64,000 nt of DNA from Isoetes taiwanensis (GCA_021234155.1 JAJEKV010000006.1:9763003-9827002), one strand, 5' to 3'; shown: positions 26,047 through 37,154, counted from the stretch's first letter. A program made the numbers and translations. Notes: generated from the letters alone by a model not told the origin.

Positions 26047-28157
26047 TTGTGTCTATTGGTTCTTGTGGTACCACTCGAACACCAAAAGCCAAAAGCCATG
26101 TCTCGGTCATAATGTGGGCACAACGGGGCTGCGGCGGGTTCTAGAGTGTCGCAAAACAAATTCAAAATCAATAGAGTCTTTAGGCGAGGGTTAGAATGAT
26201 AATATTTACCTCAAATGGTGTGATAGACATGGAATGTGATACTGGTGACTGCATTCTGCTATCTGTCCGGCAACATTTTTACCCTCCCATTTTGGACAAC
26301 GTCCACAAAATGGACAATTTTCATCACCCTCTTCTTACGCCTCGGGAAGCATTGGAAGTGCAGGATCTAAAGGGTGTCATGACCACTACGCTTCGAGAAA
26401 AAATCTCAAATCTTTGCATTGAGATAGCAGCTCCAAGATGAAGTCTTCACATGCCTTTAGCTCAATTTGGTTTACGCTAATTCCTTATTTAATTGTTTCA
26501 GCCAGGGCAACCTTTGTACCATTTAGCTCTTCATCCTTTAGTTCGCACTGGCAGAACACCCTCTGGCGCTTTTCGGTTCTTTGTCATGATTATTGCCATT
26601 TGTGCAAACCAGCTCTAATTTACGATGTTTTATGCTCCATCAACTCAATCTTTCTTTTGATATCATTTTTCCTATCCTCGTTTGCTTGCAATCGTTGCTT
26701 GCATCTATCAAACCTAGCTGATGTTGCAGCCAACCATTCCTTCACAAGTGCGCCATAGTCGCAAAAACAAAACACTCACGATATATGTCAGCCTCCTAAC
26801 ATAGTAAGCCACGTGGCGATGGAAAACCACAATCACACACCACACAACACAAGGTAGTCTCTACACACCACCACATACCCACACCACACAACATAAACTG
26901 CCGCGGTACACACACCACACAACACTTATTTGTGGTGGTGGTGGTGGTGTGTGTGGTGGTGGTGGGTGTGGTGGTGTGTGGTGGTGGTGGTGGTGGTGTG
27001 TGTGTGGTGGTGGGGTTTGGTGGTGGTGGGGTGTGTGGTGGTGGTGGGTGGGGTGTGGGACATGGTGGAGTGTGGTGATGGGGTGGTGGTGGGGGTGTGG
27101 TGTGGTGGTGGTGGGGTGTGGTGGTGGGGGTGTGGTGTGGTGGTGGTGGAGTGTGGTGGTGGTGGATTGTGGTGTGGGACATGGTGGAGTCGGTGGTGTG
27201 GTGTGGTGGTGGTGGTGGAGTGTGGTGGTGGTGGTGTGTGTGGTGGTGGTGGTGGAGTGTGGTGGTGGTGTGCGGTGTGGGAGTGTGGCGGTGGGAGATG
27301 GTAGAGTATAGTGGTGGGAGATGGTGGGGTGTGGTGTGGGACATGGTGGATGCCAACAACTCACCACCACCACACATACCTCATCTATCATTCGGCATCC
27401 ATTGCGAAATGCCCCACGGATGGCATCATAGAGACACAACATGACAATCTGACCAACATGATGCAAAATGGTAGTAGACATACACGATTCTTGAAGTGGA
27501 TTTGATGTTACCTTTTACGTGTTGATAGAAACAATCTAGATCAAGCTTGAGATTTTTTACATTTGTAACACAACTAATAATTGAACATACACCGCAATGG
27601 CATGTTTTGGTCTCGAGAACATTGCTACGCTTTTCTGTTTTGATTGTGAGTTCAGATTGAATGTGTGGTCTAGAGGAACCTAATTTGGTTTTTTCCCTAT
27701 CATCTTCATCATCTGTCACTTTTACTATTTTCCTCCTCGTCGGGTTGGATTTGCCTATGCTTTCTCTTGGGTCTAGAAGAACGGCCTCTGCTTTCTCATC
27801 GGAGTTTTATAATAAAATCAGAAGCTCTTCAATTAACAACCTCCCCTTTATATGCGGATAATAAGCCTTTGCCGGGTTCGAGGAGCCATTCCACCCCATG
27901 TATGTGGCTTCCCTGTAATTCTTTTGTAAATTTGCATGAACTCTTTGTATTGTTCATTGCTCAGATTCTTCAACCTGTACAAGAAAACATATGCCTTAAT
28001 TTTTCAGTTTGAACAAAACATTTGGGGGAAAATATCTGTAGCCAGATTTATTTGGAACTCTGTCATCCCAAAGCTTCTTTAGATCTTCGTGGGGCACAAT
28101 CTCTTGTTTGAGGAGAGATTTCATCGTGTAACCAGTGGCGTTCAATTCTGACTTCAT
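26047..28157 (-). pseudogene. Broken multi-exon gene with RING-like finger, copy B
   Basis: Read on the minus strand, the frame starts at ATG 28,157 (MKSELNATGYTMKSLLKQEI, then KKLWDDRVPNKSGYRYFPP). A run of five A at about 28,003 causes a frame change, after which it reads YRLKNLSNEQYKEFMQIYK, ITGKPHTWGGMAPRT, and later an acidic linker with VTDDEDDREKTKLG (near 27,700). A GTGG microsatellite lies in the following gap. Exon-like segments resume at about 26,760-26,625 (GALVKEWLAATSARFDRCKQ, likely coiled coil) and 26,560-26,390. At about 26,340-26,210 comes DENCPFCGRC followed by ECSHQYHIPCL and a GTAAAT donor. The last exon, 26,149-26,047, ends at GTAAGTG. C-x2-C and C-x-H-x2-H-x2-C fit the first six ligands of a RING-H2 finger, and CSPSC in copy A could supply the last pair with unusual spacing. 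This suggests a ubiquitin ligase-like or zinc-binding protein. The family is not recognised. Two expected CAG acceptors read CG here. Confidence 0.5.
26934..27352. repeat. GTGG/GGTGGT microsatellite (block B)
   Basis: This is the counterpart of 9,628-10,030, of similar length but with a different order of GTGG and GGTGGT runs. It is flanked on the left by CCACACAACAC-type sequence (26,830-26,925), giving hairpin potential. The predicted proteins on both strands are low-complexity artefacts. Confidence 0.9.
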
Positions 28158-28337
28158 TAGGGTTCAATCGGCAAGAAGCGGCAAAAAAACAGAAGAAGAG
28201 GTGATTATTTCTTAATTCAAAAAGGTGGACAATGACGTGGCATAAATTCAAAATAACCGACGCTCATTAATTCGCACTCCCGCAATCTCCGCTTTGGTAT
28301 GCACCACCCGATTCTACCACAAAGGTGGTGCCAAAAT

Positions 28338-30336
28338 GTGGCGTCAAAATGCACGTTTTTGATACACCACAGCGTGCTTTTACCCAAACCGGGTTTCAAG
28401 CCCTAAAGGATGCGTTGACAACAGCTCCTGTGCTTACAATGCCAGATCCTTAGAAGGATAAGTGGGTTGCCACAGATGCTAGTAAAATAACTACAGGAGG
28501 TGTTTTAATGCAAGAGGGTCGGGTAATTGCTTATGACTCCCGAAAGATGAATGATGCCGAGCAGCGATATCCCACGCATGTCCAAGAGCTGCTCGCCGTT
28601 GTGTGTGCCTTGCGTATTTGGAGGCATTATTTACTTGAAAGGCGATTCCAATTAGACACGGATCATCAAAGCCTCCAATACATTTTTACGCAACCCCATC
28701 TTAACTTAAGGCAAAGATGGTGGATGGAATTCCTGGAGGAGTATGATTTTGAAGTCATTTATAAACCAGGCAAGCATAATGTTGTCACTGACACCCTTTC
28801 CAGGCATCCATTCGTCACTCGCACACATTGTAATGCTATTTCCACACTCTCCAGTGAGTTCGGGAAACAGATCCAGCAGACCCTTCCTACAGATCCCGAA
28901 TTCCAAGAGGTATGGCAAAGTGTATGTAAAGAAGCTAGAACGGATAAGGAGAGAGAGACCTTCCGCCATTATAAGAAGGAAGCTGAACTCCTTTATTATA
29001 AGGACAAGTTATGTGTGCCCGAGACGTCTGGGGTTCGGAAACTCATTCTCCATGATACATATAACAGTCCAATCGCAGGGCATGCGGGATTTATGAAAAC
29101 ATATTTCAAAATCCACTCCAGCTATTTCTGGCCAGGCATGAAGAAGCATATTGCCAGGTATATTAGGCAGTGCCAGACGTGTCAACAGACAAAGGCGGAA
29201 CAATTGCGTATTCCAGGTGAATTGCAACCACTCGACGTACCCAATGCTAAATGGGAAGTTATTACCATGGATTTTATCGTAAGAGGGTTTGATGCCTTAA
29301 TGCTAGTGGTAGACAAACTATCTAAAATGGCACATTTCCTGCCATGTCGTACCACGGATATTGCATTGGATACCGCCTTGCTTTTCACCAAGGAAGTCTT
29401 CCGTCTGCATGGGATGCCCCGTACCATTATATCGGATCGGGATCCTAAGTTTGTTAGTGCCTTCTGGATAGATTTCTTCAGCACTATTCAGACTAAGCTT
29501 GCCATGAGCACAACCTATCACCCCCAGACCGATGGTCAGACAGAGCGTACCAATCGCATCATTGAAGATATGCTACGTAACTATGTCAATGGGCAGACTA
29601 CATTTACTTGGTAGAGTTTGCCTACAATAGTACCAAACAGTAGTCCTCCAGGATGTCTCCTTTTATGATTAATTATGGCTATCAATGCCTTACACCAGAC
29701 ACCTGGCATAATCCGGTTTTCAAAGTGGAGGTTTCTCCGCAATTGCTTGCAGACATGCAAGGCCTGGTTGAAGAGGTGCGAGCATATTTGTTAGCTGCAC
29801 GAGCCAGGCAAAAGAGTCTAGCAGACCGCCACCGTTCTCCCCGAGAGTTTCAAGTTGATAAGTCGGTTTGGCTAAAGATCAAGGTCAAGCAAGCCAAGCT
29901 TAAAATTGGAAACTGTAAGAAGCTTGCACCTAGATGGGCGGGACCCTTTCGGATAACCGAAAGGATAGGGCCTCAGGCCTACCGGTTGGATCTGCCTGCC
30001 CATTTAAAGATCCATAAAGTCTTCCACGTAAGTCTTCTCAAGAAGCATCATCCGGATCCAGAAGAGGTACTTGATACACCAACACTTCTGGAGACGACTG
30101 AGGATCAGTTGGAGATTGTTCCAGAACCTCTCCTTGATCGTGCATATAAGCAAACCCGTCGAACTCAAATTTTGCAATACTTGGTCAAATGGAAACATTT
30201 ACCCACAGAGGATGCAACATGGGTTCTTAAGGCGGATTTGGATAAGACTTACCCGGACTTTATGAAGGAGTGCCAAGGCCGAACCATTCAAAATGCAATC
30301 ATCTCCAACCCGAATGGTAAGCACAGTGTCTCTTAG
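28338..30336 (+). pseudogene. Ty3 chromovirus pol 3' half (RNase H, integrase, chromodomain), copy B
   Basis: The frame opens near 28,338 at the end of the reverse transcriptase (RAFTQTGFQALKDAL), has a TAG at about 28,450, then runs open from 28,508 to 29,614. RNase H includes DTDHQSLQYIF. The integrase zinc-binding region has H-x-n-H (HAGFMKTY) and CQTC (near 29,170). The core shows MDFIV, ISDRDPKF and QTERTNRIIEDML, which supply the D,D,E residues. Next to the first Asp about six residues are missing relative to the related copy at 52,229. A small deletion and frameshift at about 29,600 and a TAG near 29,641 precede the frame 29,653-30,336. That frame carries the GPFRI/VFHVSLLKKH region and the chromodomain (LQYLVKWKHLPTEDATWVL). 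The upstream gag, protease and most of the reverse transcriptase are absent. It is near intact but not functional as written. Confidence 0.92.
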
Positions 30337-30819
30337 TGTGACAGGGGTCATATGAGTGGGATCCGGCATGGATCAATGTAAGGGTTGGGATACATGCATC
30401 TTAGTCTACGGCCATTATGGAAATATTGCCATTCCTTACGCCGAGGCGACATGCAAGCCCTAGACATGATAGGACCCTTGCATTCATATTTTCATTTCTT
30501 TAAGGGGGTGGTCCCTTCAACCACACTAGTTCACTTAATTTTTAAACACTAATGCCTGTCCTTCTGCAGGCCAGTAGAGCGCACTCGCAAGCTGCAGAAG
30601 ACGGGAGGCCTCACGTAGTAGGCCAACTTGTGTTTGAATTTGACTTGTTTTGGGAATGTGTTTCAAAATACTTCTTACTGTTTTGTTTAGACGGGACTTT
30701 TTGTCCTACTATTTGCCTATGTAAACCTTTCTTATTTCAATAAACTGAACTTATGTTGCTGCAACTTCCTCTCCACTAACTCTAATGCTGAGGACAGCAT
30801 TAATCCAAGGGGGGGAGAA
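30337..30819 (+). other. Post-integrase untranslated region and polypurine tract, copy B
   Basis: This is non-coding DNA between the chromodomain stop and the LTR. It contains CTTCTGCAGGCCAGTAGAGC at about 30,560, which has a conserved counterpart in the third element (ACCTGCAGGCCAATAGAGCG near 53,804). It also has GAGGACAGCATTAATCC just before the polypurine tract AAGGGGGGGAGAA (30,807-30,819). The shared CTGCAG|GCC looks like a splice acceptor, but this is unproven. Confidence 0.6.
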
Positions 30820-31878
30820 TGTGACATTCCATGTATTTATACGGTGTACATATACACACCAGGACACGTCACCAAGGCATATTGGGCCTAAGGGTCCAAG
30901 TGAGGGTCGACCATAATGGTTTTATTTAGATATGCTAATAAATCCATTATGGAGAATTATAAATTATATTGAACTAATTCACATAATTAAACCATTATGG
31001 CCTAATTAGCTAATTATCACCAATAAAGGAGCGCCACCTGGCCCAAATCGATTGGCCAGGAGGACTTTCCATTTTGGGCCTAGGAAAAGGGGTCCTACCC
31101 CATTATCTCCCCCAAATTCGAATTTGGGACTAAGGAGGAGCAGCAGCCAGCAGCCTAAGCTTGATTTGCCAACAATCACCTACCAGTTTCGAGAGATGGA
31201 CTCTTATCGTGACCATGGCTCTAGCCAGGACACCGGTTAGTCAATAGATAGGTTTCTTTTCTGCTAACACTTCTTTGAGTAGATGGAATGGTTAAATTCT
31301 CTTTGTGAATTGTTCTGAATACATGAATGATAGTTACAATAGTTCTTTCTGCTTCTTCCGTGTATTGGGAATTAAGGGCAGGGTAGAGGCCTGAAAGCTT
31401 CCTAGGAATTAGAGATGTCTCTAGCTAGATCCCTTAATATCCAATAATTGCGGCCTGTGCACAAGAGCCTACCTGGCTGTGGATGCTATGATGTGGTTCA
31501 GCACCAGACAACGAGTATGAGGGTGAATCGGGGGTGGGGTCCTGCCTAGTTGCAGCTACATGACTTCTACAGTGTGCTAGACTTATAGCCGGTCACTGTG
31601 TGTGGGCCGGGTATGGGCTCTCTGGGTTAGAGGGCGTGAGTCATAGATGGCCGTCCTGGGCTCGAACGGGTTGGTGAGCTGACCTTTAGATTTAGGAGAG
31701 TAAGTCGGGTACGGATGCGGGGGTCACTGAGGGGGCACGTGTTCTCTAGCACACCCAGGGATCCGTCATACTTGGGAAGGAGACGCCTCTCCGACCTGCC
31801 TCATCGGACCGGGGAGATGTAACCCGGAGTAGTCCCGAAGGGTGATTCCTTCACTACCACCCCAATTCTGGGTCCACA
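30820..31878 (+). mobile_element. Partial 3' LTR, Ty3 copy B
   Basis: The LTR starts TGTGACATTCC directly after the polypurine tract. Its later part (about 31,780-31,860, GACCTGCCTCATCGGACCGG then GGAGATGTAACCC) matches the third element's LTR at about 55,145-55,190, confirming that it is LTR sequence. Similarity ends near 31,878 without a CA terminus, so the LTR is truncated by about a third. No 5' LTR for this copy is in the window. Confidence 0.7.
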
Positions 31879-31899
31879 CCTAAAAACAACAGTAATAAA

Positions 31900-32660
31900 A
31901 AGACCACATGTCGTTGTTCCGAAAAATCTACATGTGGTTATGTGGAGTTGTGGTTTATTAAGGAGGTGGTGTAGTTTTTTTTATGGAGCTATAGTTTTTT
32001 TTTTTTGAAGGTGTGGTCTTTTTTTGAGGTGTCATTTTTTTAAAAGAAGTGTTGCTTATTTTTTTGAGGGGGTGTTGTTTTTAAGAAGGTGTTATTTTTT
32101 GAGGTGTAGTTTATAACTAGGTGTAGTTTTTAAGAGTCGTTTTTTATGGAAGTATAGTTTTTTAAAGTGTGGTTTATAAAGAGGTATAGTTTTTAAGTGG
32201 TTGTTTTTTAAGGAAGTATGGTTTTCTGAAGTGGTATGATTTTTTTCAATCGAGGTGTTGTTTTTTGAGGTGCCGTTTATAAGTGGGTGTAGTTTTTAAA
32301 TAGCTGTTTTTTAAAGAAAGTAAGGTTTTTTGAAGTGTGGTTTATAAGCGGGTGTAGTTTTTAAGTGGCTGTTTTTTAATGAAGTGTGGTTTTTTGAAGT
32401 GGTGTAGTTTATAACTAGGTGTAGTTTTTAAGAAGCTATTTTTAAGGAAGTATGATTTTTTTAGGTGTGGTTTATATAACTAGGTATAGTTTTTAAGTAG
32501 CTGTTTTTAAAGTAAGTATGGTTTTTTTGATTGTGGTTTTAAGTAGGTGTAGTTTTAAGTGGTCGCTTTTTTCTGAAGTGGTGGTTTTCTGAAGTGGTGT
32601 AGTTTTTACGTAGCTATTTCTTAAGGAAGTATGGTTTTTTTGAGGCTATTTCTTAAGCAA
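31900..32660. repeat. T/G-rich degenerate tandem array, ~65-bp unit
   Basis: The units read approximately GTGTGGTTTATAACTAGGTG, then TAGTTTTTAAGTGGCTG, then TTTTTTAAGGAAGTATGG. They begin near 32,105, 32,167, 32,270, 32,335, 32,403, 32,466 and 32,530, with more degenerate T-rich units before 32,100. A hairpin (CCACATGT at 31,903 and ACATGTGG at 31,931) sits at the left border. It is non-coding. Confidence 0.75.
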
Positions 32661-32754
32661 AGCACCACCACCTGGAATATTGTTTGTGTGCTCAACTTTG
32701 GGAATGTATCGTATTGTTTTACATTCGTGAAAAATAATTTCAACGGTTAGATCC

Positions 32755-34905
32755 AACATGGCTCAAACATGCCACGTGGGCTCCAACATGCCCATTAGGT
32801 GCCAACATGCCAAGGTGGCTCAAGCATGCCACCCTAGGCAACCAACATGCCACCTAGGCTCAAACATGCCAAGGTGGCTCAAATATGCCATGCGGGCTCC
32901 TATATGCCACCTATAGGCTCCAACATGCCACGAAGGCTCCAACATGCCACCTAAGCTCCAACATGACACCTAGGCTCAAACATGCCAAGGTGCTCAGAGA
33001 AAAAAACATGCCACATGGGCTTCATACCACCTAGGCTCCAACATGTCGGTGGCTCAAACATGCCATGTGGGCTCCAACATGCCACCCAGCTCCAACCCCG
33101 CCAAGTCGCTCAAGCATGTCACCTAGGCACCAACATGCCACCAAGGCTCAAACATGCCAAGGTGGCTCAAACATGCCATGCGAGGGCTCCAACATGCCAC
33201 CTATATGTGTGGCTCAAACATGCCACCTAGGGTCCAACATGCCACCTAGGCTCAAACATGCCAAGGTGTATGCCACGCTGAACTCCAACATGCCAAGGTG
33301 GCTCAAACATGCCACGCAGGCTCCAACATGCCACCTAGGCTCCAACATGCGACCTAGTCTCAAACATGCCAAGGTGGCTCAAACATGCCACCAAGCTCCA
33401 ACATGATACCTAGGCTCCAACATGCCAAGGTGGCTCAAACATGCCAAGGTGGCTCAAACATGCCATGTGGGTTCCAAAGATGCCACCCAGCCCAACATGC
33501 CAAGGTGGCTCAAACATGCCACCTAGACTCCGAAATGCCACGCTGGCTTCAACATGCGACCTAGTCTAAAACATGCCAATGTGGCTCAAAAACACGCAGC
33601 TCCAACATGCCACCTAAGCTCCACATGACAAGGTGGCTCAAACATGCCACCTAGGCTCCAACATGCCAACGTAGCTCAAATATGCCACCTATGCTCCAAA
33701 ATGCCATGCAAGCTCCAATATGCCACCTAGGCTCCAACGTGCCAAGGTGGCTCAAACATGCCATGTGGGCTCCAACATGCCACCCAGGCTCCAACCCGCT
33801 AAGTGGCTCAAGCATGTCGCCTAGGGCACCAACATGCCACCAAGGCTCAAACATGCCAAGGTGGCTCAAACATGCCATCACGGGCTCCAACATGCCACTA
33901 TGCGCAGGTGGCTCAAACATGCCACCTAGGCTCCAAAATGCCACCTAGGCTCAAACATGCCAAGGTTTATGCCACGCCGACTCCAACATGCCAAGGTGGC
34001 TCAAACATGCCACGCTTGCTCCAACATGCCACCTAGGCTCCAACATGGACCTAGTCTCAAACATGCCAAGGTGGCTCAAACATGCCACTAGCTCCAACAT
34101 GATACCCAGGCTCCAACATGCCAAGGTGGCTCAAACATGCCAAGGTGGCTCAAGCATGCCATGTGGGTTCCAACGTGCCACCTCGGCTCAACATGCCAAG
34201 GTGGCTCAAACATGCCACCTAGACTCAGAAATGCCATGGGCCGGCTTCAACATGCGACCTAGTCTAAAACATGCCAATGTGGCTCAAACATGCCACGCAG
34301 GCTCCAACATGCCACCTAAGCTCCACATGACAAGGTGGCTCAAACATGCCACCTAGGCTCCAACATGCCAACGTAGCTCAAATATGCCACCTATGCTCCA
34401 AAATGCCATGCAAGCTCCAATATGCCACCTAGGCTCCAACATGCCAAGGTGGCTCAAACATGCCATGTGGGCTCCAACATGCCAAGGGGGCTCAAACATG
34501 CCACCTAGGCTCCAAAATGCCACACGGGGCCCAACATGCCACTTAGGCTCCAACATGCCAAGGTGGCTCAAACATGCCATGTGGGCTCCAACATGCCACC
34601 TAGGCTCAAACATGCCAAGGTGTCTTAAACATGCCGCCTAGGCTCCAAAATGCCTTGTGAGGGTCCAACATGCCATAGGTCCAACATGTCAAGGTGGCTC
34701 AAACATGCCACATGGGCTCCAACATCCACCTAGGCTCAAACATGCCACCTAGGCTCTGAAATGCCATGTAAGTTCCAACATGCCACCTAGGCTCCAATAT
34801 GCCAAGGTGGCACAAACATGACACGTGGGCTTCACCATGCCAACTAGGCTCCAACATGCGACCTACTCTCAAACATGCCATGTGGGCACCAACATGCCAC
34901 CTAGG
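32755..34905. repeat. 19-bp minisatellite array with ~700-bp higher-order repeat
   Basis: The unit is GGCTCMAACATGCCANNNN, 19 bp. The last four bases vary (CCTA, AGGT, TGTG, CGCA), and 3-4 kinds alternate. About 110 units cover 2.15 kb. Longer blocks recur at a distance of about 700 bp. For example, 33,065-33,290 matches 33,763-33,990, and 33,610-33,730 matches 34,310-34,430, so the array grew by duplication of multi-unit blocks. ORFs on both strands (SNMPPRLKHAKVAQTCH-like and MLEPRWHVGAHMACLSHLG-like) arise because three units make 57 bases. They have no support as proteins. Confidence 0.93.
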
Positions 34906-35960
34906 CTGAGTTTTGGTTGTTTGCACTTGGGACATGGCTGAGAAGTCGCGGTTGAAGACATGAAGCAATTAATTGAAGGCCCGGAATGGAGTTTGGATCT
35001 ATCCTCCTCCTGATGTGGCAATTAAAAGCCAAGAGCTGCTTTTGCAATAGCAAGACATTGTTTAGCATGCTTCTGGATGGCCGATAAATTGGAACCCCAT
35101 TCTTTTACTTGCCATGGCTCTACATGCATGTTTAAAGTAGAGATGGTGCATCAAGCTATCTATGAAAAGGACCACGTTTCGGCCTCCAAACGTAAATCCT
35201 ACAAGTTGCTATGTTCTTGAAGGGCTTACATTTCGGAGGTCGAGTTTTGGTCTTTTGCACTTGCGATGCATGCTTTGAATAGATATGGTGTGTTAGAACC
35301 TCCAGGATGCTTAAGGCAACCAATGTTTGTGCAAAATTTGCAAAATAACATCAATTACATTAGGATTCCTAAAGTAAAATGAGGAAGTTACACTCAGATC
35401 CAAATAACTGGGGCTTTGCTAATCATTTTTAAATAATTTTTGGAGGAGCAATAAGAGAAAAGTTGTGGTGAGATGCAGGAAATAATTTACCTCAATTTGG
35501 ATATGAGATGACAGAGAAAATCGGGTTCAAAGCTGGAACAAAAAATTGATAGTGCATTTCCCTGAGACAAAACAAGGTCTGCACACTCAAATGATGATAA
35601 CTCAGGTTATACTCAACAGTTTGGATTATTTTTGAAATAAATATTGGAAAACAACTATAAGAACATGTGGGAAAAAACTTGGTCGGATTTGGAATTGAAA
35701 TGATGGAGAAAAACTAGCTCAAAGTGGATCACAAATTTTGTTAGTGAACTATCATAGAAAAACAACAAGCCACATACAGAGTGCAGACATTCAACAAATA
35801 GGAGGATAGATTCAAACTCCATTCCGTCAGTTTGTCTGCTTCGCGTTTTCAACTGCAACTTCTCAGGCATGTCCCAAGTACAAATGACCAAAACTCAACC
35901 TCCAAAATGTAAACCCTTCAAGAACCTAGCAACACACAGGGTTTACGTTTCGGAGGCTAT
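34905..35960. repeat. Fold-back region with two pairs of inverted repeats
   Basis: Bases 34,905-35,015 are an imperfect inverted copy of 35,795-35,905. Shared text includes GAGTTTTGGT, CACTTGGGACATG, CTGAGAAGT and GGAATGGAGTTTG. Bases 35,181-35,265 are inverted relative to 35,876-35,959. In the second pair each arm is itself a small palindrome: CCTCCGAAACGTAAACCC faces GGGTTTACATTTTGGAGG across about 22 bases. The region between the arms has no coding potential I can see. It may be a foldback or MITE-like transposon, or the product of an inverted duplication. No target duplication was found. Confidence 0.6.
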
Positions 35961-36810
35961 ACCCTAGTAAGATTCGACCAGGGCCTTGTATCGTGCCATG
36001 ACATAAACGGAGGGTGTGCAATTGGGATCTTGACTGGACATTAGACTTGGTCTTAGATTGAATAAATTTCCTGCTTGTCGCGAAGATGACCTCGTAGATG
36101 CTGCTTCTTGGGGCACGCAGTTAGGGCAGCTATGGCAGGAGAGGCGTCTTTCTTTCCTTTCTTCGGCACTGCTGGTGCACAAACAGATCTTCGATTCCTT
36201 AGCCAAATTGTTTGTCTTTTACCACTCCTTATCCTAGCTTTCTTTGTACTACTTCATTCTATATAACTCTTAGAAGCATGAATAAGCATTGTTTATTGGA
36301 GACGAAGAAGGTGTGAACCTGTAATAGTCCCTCGTCATCATCCATAAAATGCCATGACATCATAGTGAAATATGCTCTTCTAAAAAGTTGCAAAGTAGGC
36401 TAGGCAAATTCTTCATTTTTCCATCTATCCATATTTTTTGCCACATCATAGCTCATTTTTGCCACCTCATTGCTCATCTTAATACACCTTCACCGTTGTT
36501 TCTAATAGAAACTTGATTGCTCTTAGCTAGTTAGAACCCTAATAGAATATGGAAGTGCCAAGTGACCCTATTGCACAAGTATCACAATGATGAATCACAT
36601 GCAAAAGCTTGTTTGTATAAGTGAAATCTGGTACTTCAATTTTGCCATCTCCTCCTCTGGGCAATCTAGAATATAGACACCTGGCTTTGACTCTTTGGGG
36701 CATGGCATAACCGTCGGTGCAATCTTTAGAAACATGAGAAGTTACAAGAGCGTTTGACTAAATATGAGGTATGCAATTTGGTTCCCATGTCCTTTTACTT
36801 AGAGAAAAGG
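35961..36810. other. Low-copy DNA, nothing recognised
   Basis: About 850 bp of A/T-rich sequence has no repeat relation to the rest of the window. The 80-residue minus-strand ORF at 35,964-36,206 has no motif I know and may be chance. Confidence 0.4.
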
Positions 36811-37154
36811 TTTTTTTTTTTTTTTTGGGTTGCCCCTAGGGGGGCAAACCCTCGTTTGTATGGGGTTGTGGCATATCCTGAGTATATGCTGGAATATACT
36901 CAGAATATGTTAATGACTGCTAAAAACTGATTGTATCCTGTAAACTGGCGGTCATTTGCGTTCTAAACCGAGGATGGTCTAACCGGTTAACTGGCATGGC
37001 AGATAGAAGCTTGAATTTGATGAATAAGCTTGGATTATGCTGCCGTTCTATTCGGGACGAGGGCAAGAATGGGCATTCGGGACAAGGGCTAAAATAGGGT
37101 TTTCTAGTTGAACTTGGGAGTAGATTAGCTTCAAAAACTCAGGTGAAGCTATGG
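36811..37154 (-). mobile_element. SINE-like retroelement, copy 1
   Basis: The element lies on the minus strand and ends in GGGGCAACCC followed by A16 (T run at 36,811-36,826). Its 5' limit is at GCCATAGCTTCACC (37,154). Copy 2 at 40,263-40,618 matches along its full length with only a few mismatches, so the family moved fairly recently. It has no coding capacity. Length (about 330 bp), poly(A) tail and lack of ORF point to a SINE or another LINE-mobilised element. A tRNA-like head or Pol III boxes were not recognised, and no clear target duplication was found. Confidence 0.7.

Larger units (their letters stand above)
17395..31386. repeat. Block B: second copy of the ~14 kb composite
   Basis: This is the direct-orientation partner of 1-14,150. 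It keeps the same internal order and the same junction between non-coding DNA and the Ty3 pol, so that junction predates the duplication. The pol part (28,338-30,336) is far better preserved than in block A, whereas 17,400-27,000 shows as many local indels as block A. Bases 17,395-19,400 match 1-2,090 and contain nothing I can name. A G/C-rich patch at 24,150-24,320 has an internal repeat of GGGCCTGCTCTAGGAGGA. Confidence 0.85.

Noticed and set aside
32982..34641. Repeat proteins such as SNMPPRLKHAKVAQTCH (plus) and MLEPRWHVGAHMACLSHLG (minus)
   Set aside because: They come from a 19-bp DNA tandem repeat whose three-unit period is 57 bases. Both strands are open, and there is no start context or conserved domain.
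32755..34905. CRISPR-like array
   Set aside because: Units are head-to-tail at 19 bp with no unique spacers, and the setting is a plant nuclear genome.
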